Shown here: in pieces, positions 37,221-48,421 of the stretch
How the letters are laid out: each line of letters begins with the position of its first letter
Position numbering within the stretch: position 1 is the first letter of the stretch
Source: Callaeas wilsoni
Taxonomy: Eukaryota; Chordata; Aves; Passeriformes; Callaeidae
Assembly: GCA_013398955.1 (NCBI GenBank)
Contig: VWPU01000934.1
Coordinates: forward strand, 62,001 to 126,000
DNA length: 64,000 nt
Direction of reading: 5' to 3'
Made by a program: the position numbers and the translations under genes
The notes under the pieces: model-generated
What the model was told of the DNA's origin: nothing
Seen by the model: only the letters and a program-made list of their open reading frames with translations
Database searches by the model: none

Positions 37221-37313
37221 GCAGCCCATGGGGATCCACGGGGAATGCAGAGATCCACCCGCAGCCCGTGGGGATCCACGGGGAATGCAGAGATCCACCC
37301 GCAGCCCGTGGGG
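37221..37313. repeat. 40-bp tandem repeat inside LTR copy 2, 2.3 copies
   Basis: GCAGCCCATGGGGATCCACG... at 37221-37260 recurs at 37261-37300 with one visible change (CATG to CGTG), and a third partial copy ends at 37313. Each unit carries the hairpin sequence CCCGTGGGGATCCACGGG (7-bp arms, GGAT loop). Confidence 0.95.
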
Positions 37314-37771
37314 AGAGGTGCCCATGCCGGAGCGGGTGGATGCCTGGAGGAGGCTGTGATCCAGTGGGAGACCCGGAGGAGAGAGGGGCCCTGCTTCCCG
37401 GCTGGAGCAGCCTGTCCCCGGAGGACTGCACCCCTTGGAAAGAGAGACTCACGGGCAGCAGTTTTGGGAGGACTGTGTGTCCCTGGGGGGAGTTCACGTT
37501 GCAGCAGGTGCGGTTTGGCTGCTGCTCGTGAGAGTGGCCCCACGCCGGAGAAGTTCACGGAGAACTGTCTCCCATGGGAGGGACCCCACGGTCTCACAGG
37601 GGAAGGACTCCTCTCCTGGAGCAACAGAAGAAAATTTCAGTGATGAACTGACCAAAACCCCCATGCCCTATCTCCCTGTGCTGTCAGTGGAAAGGAGGGA
37701 GGGGCTGGGGGAAGAAAAAGTGTTTTAAGGGCTTATTTTACTTCTCATTATCCTCCTCTGATTCTGTTAGT

Positions 37772-37777
37772 AATAAA
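37772..37777 (+). promoter_or_regulatory. LTR polyadenylation signal AATAAA
   Basis: Canonical hexamer about 180 bp before the 3' end of LTR copy 2, at the position expected for the R region. Confidence 0.6.
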
Positions 37778-37956
37778 TTCACTTTGCAACTTACGTTGAG
37801 CCTGTTTTGCCCTTGAAGTGTTTCTCCTGGTCCTTATCTCAACTTGTGAGGTTTTTATTAATTTTCTTTTCCTCTCCTTTGCCCAGCTGTGGCAGAGGAG
37901 GGTGAGCGAGTGACTCTTGTGGTTGCCTGGCACTGGGCCAATGTCAAACCATGACA

Positions 37957-40094
37957 AACAGGAAGGATGCACTCTTGAACTTTTGCTTTTTGAGAATGCT
38001 GTAATTATTGGCCTCTTCTGCTGCTCAGGGCACAGAATGTGGATTCTTCTGGTTGCTATGCCCAACGTTAAAATCACACTGATATAGAACATGCAAACTT
38101 GGCCTGCCTGGGATTCCAGAACTTCTTCCTCTTTTGTAGGATGGTGATTTGTCTCAAGTGTGTAGGCAGGTGCCATTATAACTTTGCATTTAAAAATTCA
38201 GATGCATTTAATTCATCTGGCTTCTGAATTAGGTTATTATTAACTAAGGATTTTTTAGGCTCGAATCAGGTACCCTCTACTGCCTTCTGAGAATTCCAAT
38301 AACTGACTTTGGGAACACCTTCTGGTTCAGGAAGCATAACTAATCTACAGTAAAAGATAACTACAACTCCATATTTTGACACAAACATTAACTTCTGAAC
38401 TATAACACCTTAGCTCTTCTCAAAGGTAGGGACAAACTCCCAAACATTTATTTAAAAATGAAAGAGCTTGAGTTTTAATTTTCAAATAAAAGCATAGACC
38501 ATCCAAGATTGCTAAAAGGCTATTTCTCCCACTCCTTCTTCATGTTAAAGACCATGAACTTCAGCTGTTTTTGTGTTGGGTGTAAATTAAATGCCAGCTG
38601 GATTCAGGGAAAGCATCTTCCTTACTGCAATATTGCCCAATTAGATGACATACTGCAATTGCAATTAAAAAGTCAACACTTGCCACAGCACAATATGAAA
38701 GACACGGCATAGAAAAATAAAGCCGTACATCAGATACTATGGTTTAGTGACTGTAACTGATGGCATTTTAATGACACTTATATTGTTATTTTAAGCCTTC
38801 ATTGGAAATATCTAGTAGAACTAGATTAAAGTAGCAGTCACAGTTATTCTGTGTATTATATTATTCTGACTTATTCATTTAGCTGTATAATTATTGCTCA
38901 GTTTTGGATCTGAAACCAACCCATAAGATTTCAGAAACTGTTCTGCAGGATGATGATTTTTTTGGATGAAAACAATGCCATTAAAAAAAATAAAAGTTAA
39001 ACTGAACTCTCTACGCCGATATATCAAGGTGTTTCATTTTGCTTGTGATGCTATGTACATAAACTATTTTTAATAGAGAAATAAAATCTGAAGAAAAAAC
39101 ATAATGTAAACCTCCCATTTGTATGGAGATAAAAATATTTTCCCTTCAAAGCCAAAGCTTCATCAGACCTAATATTGTCCCATGGGATGTTTTTACTCCT
39201 GATAAGGGAAAATGTTTAGCCTATTATGGAGACTCAAATTTAATTATATTCTCTTTAGGAGAGACAGAGGTGGAACAGCTTTTTAAATTATTATTATTAT
39301 ATTTTTATGATACTTCCTGCGGGTTGTTTTTAAGTCATTATGTGACAAGGAAAATTCTGCGAAGACTATTTCCCTCTATCATAAATAAGCCCTTTTTAAG
39401 TAGATGTATCTAATCTTGCAAGTTTCAGGATAGTTCCCATTGTCTCTTTTGCGAAGCTACAATTCATTACAAGTATGGCAACTACCATGACTCATTTTTC
39501 ATTATTTATTATGTCCAAACCCAGTGGTGGATTCTACATGCATTTTCAGGCATCCAGCCACAGAGATTTATGAGTCAGTGCAGCCCTATTTATGGGTGGA
39601 GTTTGGCTCAGAAGATATTCAGGATAATGAATGAGTTGCTATGTTTGGTATCAACCAGGTATTGGGACAATGCTGCAGAAACAGAAGAAGAGAGGAAAAA
39701 GAAAAATAAAAATCAACACTTGCTCAGTGATAAAATATAGGACTAAATCCTAAAGACCTTCTTTATTTTCTTTTTCTGATTATTTCATTTTTCCTCAGGC
39801 ACAAGCCTCTGAGAATACTAATGTTTTCTACTTGATTTTTTTTCAGAATGAATGAAAATTGAATAAGAATTCAAGTTTATCTTATTATGCTATGATTTTT
39901 TACAAGATAAAAACAGATGCCATGCTCATGGAACAGACTAGGAGTTGAACCTCCTGGAATTTGTGCATTTCTGCACAAATGGTTGGTGAATGTTTGAGTG
40001 TCTCAATTTTCCTACACTTAAATCAGATTCTTACCATAAGACTATTCATTGTATTTGATTAATTGGCATTTGAAAACAACAATAAGCAATTTAG
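37957..40094. other. Gene-free AT-rich unique DNA
   Basis: No recognised gene or transposon. A 142-codon minus frame (37748-38176) partly overlaps the LTR end and is spurious. A 96-codon plus frame (39123-39413) has no domain. High-complexity AT-rich sequence around 38740-39000 could be conserved noncoding DNA, but that is untested. Confidence 0.5.
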
Positions 40095-40412
40095 ATTAAA
40101 ATAATTCCCCGAGGATTGTTGGGGAATTCAGGTCCTGGCCGTGCACAGGACATCCCAAGAATCACACCTTTTTTCCTGAGAGCATTGTCCAAAGGCTTCT
40201 TGAACTCTTTCAGGCTTGGAGTTGTGACCACTTCCCTGGGGAGCCTGTTCCAGTAACCAGCCAGTCTTGGGTGAAGAACCTTTTCCTGATCTCCGACATA
40301 ACCCTCCTCTGACACAACTTCAGGCCATTCCTCAGGTCCTGTCACCAGAGAGAAGAGATCAGTGCCTGCCCCTCCTCTTCCCCAAACTTCCACAGTAGAG
40401 CAGGGAGAAGGG
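40095..40412 (-). mobile_element. CR1 LINE, 3' region fragment
   Basis: The minus-strand order matches a CR1 3' region. On plus one reads 'GGACATCCCAAGAATCACAC', 'GAGCATTGTCCAAAGGCTTC', 'ACCACTTCCCTGGGGAGCCT', 'GGTGAAGAACCTTTTCCTGA' and 'AGAGAGAAGAGATCAGTGCC', the complement of the usual tail of one CR1 subfamily. The minus-strand frame shows the decayed signature WNRLPREVVTTPSLKEFKK. It is truncated on both sides, and a 3' octamer is not clear at the left edge. The left edge carries a short stem, ATTCCCC with GGGGAAT, at 40103-40126. Confidence 0.85.
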
Positions 40413-42370
40413 AGGATGAGCCTGTGGCTCTTCCCTCCAACTCACAGCTCTGTGCTTGGCTTAAGGAAACTCAACAGGCCTTTGGCACCTCCTGTGAAAC
40501 CTGCAGTGGGCCTCGCTGCAGCCAGGAATTGACCACATTATCTGACTTCGCTCCGGCAGGGGTAATCAGCTGGTGGAAGAGATGTAAAGAGCTAAATGGC
40601 AGCAGTATTTTTATTTCTTCTGCTATTTAGTCAATGGCTTTAACTCTGGTCCCTGTGTTTTGTCTCCAAAAGAAGACTTGACACCACATGAGGCTCTTAT
40701 TTGAGGTGCCTGAAGACACACAATGTCAATCGACTTTGCCCTCTTCAGTTTCTTCCCCACTGAACAAGGAGACCTGCAGAACCCTTCAAGTCAGTTAAGC
40801 ACCAAACTACTTTTGTTTCAAAAAGCAGTCTCATAGTCAACACATTTTCCTTCTTCTCCAAATCACATGGCACAATCTGCTTATTTTTTTAGAAAGCTTT
40901 AGATAACATTGAAAAATCAAAATAGCTAATTAAATTTGATTGTAGGTCCACGTGGTGAACAGAGGGGTAGATAGATAGGGTGGACCTGAGTACAGATATG
41001 TCAACATCAATAGGAAATGGGGGCTCCTAGTTCGTCTCCTTTGTTCCCTCAAAATTAGTGAATGCCCAGCGAGCTGGCAGGATAAAGAGAGAAGATAAAT
41101 CACCTGGCTACAGACCTTGTGAAATGCAAGCACATTCCACACTTCTGTTTCTTCATAAAATACACGCCAGTCCCCAGGAGACACTGGTAGGGAGCTGGGG
41201 AGAAAGTCATTTTTAATGGGTTCATTTCATTTATGAATGGAACACTTTCTCCATTCTTCCTCCCTCCCTCTTTCTGACAAAACCCTCGGCTTCTTGAGAT
41301 GTGAAATAGGTGAAAGAAAATACAGTTTGGGACCATTAATTATGCTTTCTTATTGAGTATATAAATTTGATGTCAAGCAGGCCAGGCTGAATGGTATATA
41401 TTTATTTCAAAAATATCATCTCTGTGAGGCATTGCTGCATCATCCTATTGATTTAGGTATTTTTGTTATTGTGCTTGATGCTTTTATGAAAGGCAGGCTA
41501 TTAACAAACTAAATTGAAAAACTAGTGAGTCAGACTTTTCTTGGATGATCCTGAGTGCTACTTGCAAGCAGCTTTAAATTGGAAAATACTGTAGAAGACT
41601 GATTTTTTTTTAATGGGGCAGTCTCCTCTTTGCAATCCATAAGCCTTATTTGTTGTAAAAAAAAAAAACAAACAAAAGAAAGAAAAACAAGATAGAATTC
41701 TCATGCTCCACTGCAAGTTGCCTATTTTCTCTCCTATCTATAAAAATGTTAATCTTTCCATTTCAAAGGGTCACTATTTTCGACATTGTTGGACGCTTGT
41801 ATTAAAATCCTGTGTAAAACATGGTCACCTTAAAAGAGCAACATTGAATAATTTGTGCTCATGCAAACAGGACCCAAGAAGCAGCAGTTTCCTACTTTCC
41901 TTTCAAACATAAATTTCCGCAGTTAAACCTGGGTGGGCTGGTGTCAAAGGAACCAGAGGAATGAGGCTGACAGTTTTGGTGCTGCTTGAGGCTGCTTCCT
42001 TCCTTTCTCCCTCACCCTCTTCCCTCTCACTGCTCATAGGTTTTGTTCCAAATTCCATAATCAAAGAAAAAAAAAAATCTAAAAGGAAAATTAATCAAAA
42101 CTCTCAAATTTCAGTTAGTTACTTCAGGAAACCACGAATTACCACATGGAAGTAGGTCACCTGAAAGGCTGGGAATCTTTGGAAGGTCCAAATCTTGTTG
42201 CTCTTTCTTACATGACAGAGAAAAAATGGTGAATAGTGCAGCTGTAGGGACTCCATCAGTGTGTTACCACAAGTCGTGAGCAATGAGGGGTGGTCCTTGG
42301 CTTTGGAACCTGGTGGTGATTCAAACAATCAGGGTTAATTTTTTACCCAAGGCTGTAAGCACAGAGGAGT
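40413..42370. other. Gene-free unique DNA
   Basis: Nothing recognised apart from an A12 run near 41658. Short open frames only. Confidence 0.55.
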
Positions 42371-42651
42371 AATTTTTCTTTTTCTTTTTCTCTTTCTTTT
42401 TCTTCTTCTTTTTCTTTTTCTTTTCTTTTTCTTTTTCTTCTTCTTTTTCTTTTTCTTTTCTTTTTCTTTTTCTTCTTCTTTTTCTTTTTCTTTTCTTTTT
42501 CTTTTTCTTCTTCTTTTTCTTTTTCTTTTCTTTTTCTTTTTCTTCTTCTTTTTCTTTTTCTTTTCTTTTTCTTTTTCTTCTTCTTTTTCTTTTTCTTTTC
42601 TTTTTCTTTTTCTTTTCTTTTTTTTTTTCTTTTTTTTTCTCTCTCCCTCTT
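42371..42651. repeat. Pyrimidine minisatellite, 35-bp unit, about 6 copies
   Basis: The marker CTTCTTC recurs at 42402, 42437, 42472, 42507, 42542 and 42577, exactly 35 bp apart. Between markers the unit is TTTTTC and TTTTC steps. The flanks are degenerate TTTTTC repeats. All pyrimidine is on the plus strand. The long Lys-rich minus frames (133 and 162 codons) are translations of this array. Confidence 0.96.
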
Positions 42652-45600
42652 TTCCTTCCCAGTACAGGACAGACTTACTGGGTAAGACTGACATTCTGCC
42701 CATGGCAGATAGCAATAAAGGATACTTATAAACCATATAACAAGTGAGGTGATACTACTGGTACTACTTCCATCAAGCTCTTTTGTAAGTTGGAGCTCTG
42801 GGAGTTGTGCAGTCACATATGGAATCTTCATGTTTCATAGTCTTCAGCAAATTTTTTTCTTCCTATAGTTTTCCCAGTTACACTTTGAAGTCACGAAATC
42901 TTTCAGTGTCCACAATACTTTTCGGTATTTAAGTATAAGTCTACTCTGTGGGAGGAACCCCTCTCTACTCTGTTTTGAATCTGTGTGGTCCAGCTATGAT
43001 TCTCAGTTGGTGTCACGTTTGAGAGAAACCAGCAAGCGAAAACACCTTTCCCCAAAGCATCAAAATGAGAAATTTGATTAAGTAGCGCCACAGAATGTCA
43101 TGATAATTTTTGTGTTTTGGCTGCTAACTACCAGCTTGAACCAAAACAGCAAACAGTGAAAAAGTATTGCAAAACAAAATATCAGAACTGTAAGAAGACA
43201 TGCTGGCCTTATTGTAAGATTCTTTGCAAAAACTTGTAGATTTTTTGATGATAAGCTCAGAAAACTTACTTCTAAAGGTTCTTGGATACTGCCCAAATCA
43301 AACATATACTGAATCACCAGCTGTATGATCTGGTTTTTTAGCTGCACTTCAGCTGTTAAATCAGATACAGCATGAACCTGAACACTGAACCTTGGCCATA
43401 GGCTTGAATTCCCCCCAAATGCCTTAGAGTGTCCTCATAAAAATGGTATCCTGAAAAATGATTTCAATATGGCCAATCTTAATTTTCATTTTACTCTAAA
43501 GTTGCTAATGGCAGAACATTTTGAAGATACTAATTCCAGTCTTTTGGTACAGGATAGAGAGTCTTGAATTTTCTATTTCTCTGTTTGAATTCCTCACTTT
43601 TAATCAAGGTAGCATGAAATAAAGAAAAAGGGAGAAATGTATTTCTGATTTTAAATAGTGTAAACCTCACATGAATGAGAAATGTTTTATGTGTCTCAGG
43701 AAGGGTGACTTAACCCAGTGTTTAGTCTGTGTTTTACCGATCAGAACTAGTGGCTTTGCTAGCTGTAAATCTGACCCCAGTTAAGTGTAAAATCATACTT
43801 GTTGCATTGGTTACTACCGTGATGTCTTTGTAAATTGTGAACAGGACATCAAATTAAGCTTCTTCCAGCTCACCCCTTTTCCCAAGGTTAATAGAAAAGT
43901 TGCAAGGAAGAAGGTAATGTACACAAGCAGGATTGCCATTAGCTGGCAGCTGTCAGAGAGCTCCAGCTGCAGTCAGACTCCCCTGCCTCCAGCTGAAGGA
44001 GGGGAATGCCCATTATTGCACCACCATCTCTGGGCAGCAAGAGGACCCATCACTGCCTGACTTTCTGGGGATAATCACAAGTTTATTGATATTACTGCTT
44101 CTATTACACAGACAAACAAGCTGACAGCAAGGACATTTAGGATTTGGAAATCTGGCTTGTTTCCAGGTATATCGGATTTCAAAAGTGGTTCTTTTCCGCT
44201 GATTTTCCGGGTCCTATGTTGAAATGCTGTGAGAACACATGATTTTTAGAGCGGCAGAAAGAAGGATAAACAATGCTTATTTTCTTTTTTGTCCTCTTTT
44301 CACCTTGTCTCCTTAGCACAAGACTTTGTGGTTCCGTAGCTCTCTGTTCAAAATGGCAGATTTTCTGACCCTCCAGCTGAAATTATATGTTGGCCTAATC
44401 AATAACAGAATAAATATATTTAATATTTTTGATATATTATAAAAATAAACAACAGAGCACTAAAAAGATGTTGTAATGAAATGTCTGAGAAACAGAAATG
44501 CTGGCTCTTTGGCTTTTAAATAAATAGGCTTTTGATTTTAATATGCTCGTGCCAACCTTAGAGGGAATCTTAGCCAAAGAAAAAAGACGTTAACCCAAAA
44601 GGAAACAAATTAGACGCACTTATCAGGTGCATACGTGTTAGAATATTTTCTCATACAGAGTGTGGACATTTCAGAAACTTTCCTTTTTTATCAGGTACTG
44701 AAACACAGCAAAAGGTGATTATAAATCATGTTTTAATTTGGTCTCAAGCTCCTTCTGGGATGCAAGGAACTCAGGGTGGTTGCTTCCATAAGAAAAACTC
44801 TCTGACAACCTCAGACAGAACAAACCCCATCTCTGGCTCAGCCCTGTCTTCCACCTCCTGACAGATCATCCCCTCTCAGCCTCAAAAAGCAATACCAATG
44901 TTTGAAGAGAGTTCCCTTCACTCACAAAAGATCTGACAGAGGTTGTGCTGTGGCAGCAGCAAACTGGTTATCAGAGCAGGGAAGGTAAGGAAAAATGAAG
45001 CTGATACCAGCACAGTGGGGTATGTAGTCTCCCTGTGTGTCTTTAGAGGGGCACCATCAACTCAAAAATCACTCGTCTGTCTGAAGCTTCCTTATCACCT
45101 GCTGTTAAAAGTAGCACTGTCAAGTACCAGAGCTGAGAGAAAGCATATATACGTGGAGTTTTCCGGTGTATTTTTGTTTATTTGTTTGTTTGATTAGTGT
45201 CAATTTGCTCCTTTCTTTCTTTATTATTGTAGGGTCTAAAAGCTCCTTAATTATGCCTCTGGCAGAGTCCAATCAGTCACCAGTTTGTGTGAGCTTTCAT
45301 CTCAGCAGAAGAGGTGTGAAAGGTTTGGGTGAAGGGAGGTGGGGGTGAAAAGGAGGGGGAGAAAGTGATTCAAGGAAAGGTGGAGAAAAGTTAAAAATAA
45401 CAGTCACCTTATAGACATTAATGCTGAGAGCACCTTTTTTTGAGCATGGAATTCAGACTAAGAGGCACAGAGTGAGCTGGCAGCAACTTCGTGAGTATGA
45501 TCTGTCAAGAGCTAGGGCATCGAGGAAGTGGTTTTTGCTTCAGACTACCAAGTTACCTTTTTCTGTAAGGCAGTATTTAGGAGCCAATTTTTTCACAAAT

Positions 45601-45672
45601 AATACTAAACTGTTTTATACAAGGGGAGGTTTTTCATGCTAGTAAATGGAAATTGGAGCCCAGCTGTAGCAG

Positions 45673-45675
<3 letters not shown>

Positions 45676-45703
<28 letters not shown>
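45676..45703. repeat. T28 homopolymer
   Basis: Uninterrupted T run between AGAGC and GACC. No retroelement body is recognised next to it. Confidence 0.92.
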
Positions 45704-46062
45704 GACCTATAGCACTGTATTAGGGGAATTATACTGTACAAGTAAAAGAGAAGAAATAGCTTAAATGGCAGCCTACCCCCCAAGGGAAACCTGACTTCAC
45801 TAGTAAACTTTAACTCAATTTCAGCTCCTTTGAGGTCAAATCTACTTCAGTTTTGCTTGGTTTCTTATTTCCTTTTTTTTTTTCCCCCTTCCATGTTCTT
45901 TTTCTTTTCCCTTTCCCACTGACATTTATTTTGAATGGCATCCTTATGTCTTGTTTAATTTTTTTTTCCTATCATTAAAGAAATAAAAGATCACTCTCTT
46001 TCCATCCTCCCCATCTGCTTGAAGATGAAAGCCATGAGCCTCACTCTCCCTAGAAAGGAAAT

Positions 46063-46150
46063 AATGATAATAACAATAATAATAATAATAACAGCATCTT
46101 CCATTTAAATAGTGCCTTTCATCCCAAAGCTGATTACATGTCGGGCCAAT
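46063..46150. repeat. (AAT)n tract plus possible ancient amniote repeat
   Basis: AATAATAATAATAATAACAG is followed by 'CATTTAAATAGTGCCTTTCA' and TCCCAAAGCTGATTACA. This resembles the 'tatagcgcttttcatc...caaagcgctttaca' segment common in old amniote interspersed repeats. Short and diverged; the microsatellite part is certain, the family is not. Confidence 0.45.
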
Positions 46151-48421
46151 TTGTGCTTTCAGTTATATGGTTATGCCTCCAGAATAATTCTGTCAGAATC
46201 AGTACTGTCTCTCTGGACTTATCCCAGAATTCATTTCTATAGGATTTAGGTATGTAGAGGTCACTGCATCATCCTTTCCTCCAGCAGATGTTCAGCATTC
46301 ACCAGCAGCATATCAGTCCCCAGCCAGCCCAGTCCTGTCCGTACATGTTCTCTGTCATGGCTTGAACAAGAGCATAACAGCCTCTTGCTGCACAGACCTT
46401 CAGTTTTAATCTGTTATCTGGTGTCAAGGATTCTGGATACCCTGGACAAATTTTCTTTGATCTGATGGAAGGTGTAGCCTGTTAGTGTGTGTGTGTGTTT
46501 TACAAGTCCTTCTACACTCCACTCGGTCAGAGATGGGATCACTGCAGCCCCAGTTGAAGAGCGGAGCTGATGAAGGTCTGGGTACTCCCAGCCCTCATTA
46601 TTACACAGTAGTGTGGGTAGAAAAGAATAACATAGACAATAGGTGCAAATGGAGCTGTTAAATGGCCTGGGCAAGATGCCAAGGATAGGATTTTCAACCA
46701 CTTCCCACTGCTCTGCCTCTGTCTCAGCATTACCCTTTTATGTCAGATTGAAGATCTGGAGGCACAGTTCTTTCTTGCCATTGTTCTATAATGCCTGGCA
46801 TGGGGATGATGCTTCTAAATCTTAGTGCAAGAAGCTAGAAGTGATGTCCAGGTGTTACTGCAGTGTCTGTATAAGATGGAGCATGAAGGAACAACTGTAC
46901 AGAGGTGCATATTTTGATGGTACACAGGCTGCTTCTCAGGATAAGGGTAGTGTATGTGACATGCCACAAAGTGCCTTAGTTTCCATGCAATAAAACCCCA
47001 GCATAGGGCAGGTGTAGATTAGCTTTACAAACTCGGCAACATGTCATTCACCATGACTGCTCAAGGACAGAGTGGTGTGGAGCACCGCACAATGCCCGTG
47101 CTCAGCATCTAGGACCAACTCGTGCCATGATCTGGAATCTTTCAGGTTAGGTCATCTCAGTCATGCTTTGCTAAAGAGGCCAGTGATTTATGTTTTATGG
47201 TGTAACGTCTTATTATTATGTCTTGTCCAAATCTTTATAGTTACCGCTTGAAATGCAGCCTTGCATTTGTGGAGTCTCCTAGGAATCTCACCTGAATTCC
47301 ATTCTTATTTGTCTAGGCAAGCTTTCCTGGAGATCAGTCCAGGAGTGAGTTTCCTCATGGTATTTCTGGTACTTTCTACTTCATTCTTGGTTGAAAATAC
47401 CATGAGAACAATCTATTTCACAGCATTTTTGCATGAAAATGAAACTTAAAACTGAATGAAGCTCTTTCTAAATTGGAGAAAATGATGTTTGGATCAAGTT
47501 CAGTCTGAAGTTTGAAGGGTGAGGATAAGGAGGATTTATTCTATGCAGAGAAATTGGTTTGGTCACCCTCAGCTATAGACTGTACAAAATTCACAATATC
47601 AAGTAGCTGGTTCTTGTATAAATAGATTGTACATTTACAAAGAGAAGGATTAAAACCATCTTCCTTAATTACATCCTATAATTCATACCCGGATAACCTT
47701 GTAAAAGATCAAACAGTAATGGGGGCAGAAAGGGCTTAGTGCACAGCACAGAAGAATAGCAAGAGTTTGCCCTTTCCAATATACAGTCTGCAAAGAGTCA
47801 TGCAGGACATGACCACTTAGAAACTTAGAGACAAGAGGAGAGAGAGAGGACAATAACTGTTGCAGAGGCTGAAGCTCTAAACGTTTATTCATGCAGCAAT
47901 CAATTCTAGCTAGCTACCTCTGATGCAGACACACATACATATGTGAGCTCTCTGTATCAGAACAGATCTCAATAATTTATTGACTTCTCTGCACATCTTT
48001 ATGAAGTAGGGTGTTTTTTCTTCTGCTACTCTTCAGAGTAAGGGGCTGAAGTGCAAGGAGACTAGTACTGAAATGTTTTCTATTACCAGGAAATTATTCA
48101 TGTCCTCCAAACACAAAAAAGAATTCAGAATTTTCCAGCATTGGTTAATTTCTAGATTCTGAGGGGTTATGATTTGGAGGGGTTAGAAACCTTGTATCAT
48201 AAAAAAAGGTTAGTCTCACTCTAAATTGGGTTTTGGTGCCTCCAAGTTTGTTTGTTTTTTTAACTGCAGTGAGAGCGTATCTACCCCTTCACCCCATAAT
48301 TGACTTGATTCCATAATATGTTGTTGATGGGATTCTCCACCAAGTGGATGATGTAAATTTGCTTTCTTTTCTCTAAGGATCCCATACTCCATGATTGCTC
48401 ATTAGTCAAAATGTAAGCATG

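Larger units (their letters stand above)
36841..37956 (+). mobile_element. LTR of the same avian endogenous retrovirus family (copy 2, opposite orientation)
   Basis: Sense-strand LTR from TG (36841) to CA (37956). In order it has an 'AGAAGCTGCTGGAAGCTTCC' segment shared in complement with copy 1 (about 35040-35065), a GCCAATGG box at 36937-36944, a degenerate TATA region (GATTTAAG near 37022), a GC- and CpG-rich middle, the AATAAA signal at 37772-37777 and a terminal 'GGGCCAATGTCAAACCATGA' block. It is longer than copy 1, partly because of a 40-bp tandem repeat at 37221. The flanking 5-mers (AATGG left, AACAG right) do not match well, so no clear target-site duplication is seen. Open frames of 194-195 codons on both strands are by-products of GC-rich DNA. 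Confidence 0.82.
42652..48421. other. Gene-free unique DNA, about 5.8 kb
   Basis: No supportable gene. Contains T28 at 45676-45703, an AAT tract with a possible ancient repeat at 46063-46150, and (GT)6 near 46486. The short GC-rich patch at 43940-44060 is unassigned. Frames up to 95 codons carry no recognised domain. Confidence 0.5.

Noticed and set aside
36947..37624. 194- and 195-codon frames on opposite strands
   Set aside because: Both lie in LTR copy 2 and overlap each other. The 40-bp repeat and GC-rich composition keep them open.
34129..37956. Complete provirus bounded by two LTRs
   Set aside because: The LTRs face opposite directions, copy 1 has its own target-site duplication on both sides, and the interval has no gag, pol or env trace.
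42335..42831. 133- and 162-codon Lys/Arg/Glu-rich minus frames
   Set aside because: Direct translations of the 35-bp pyrimidine minisatellite.
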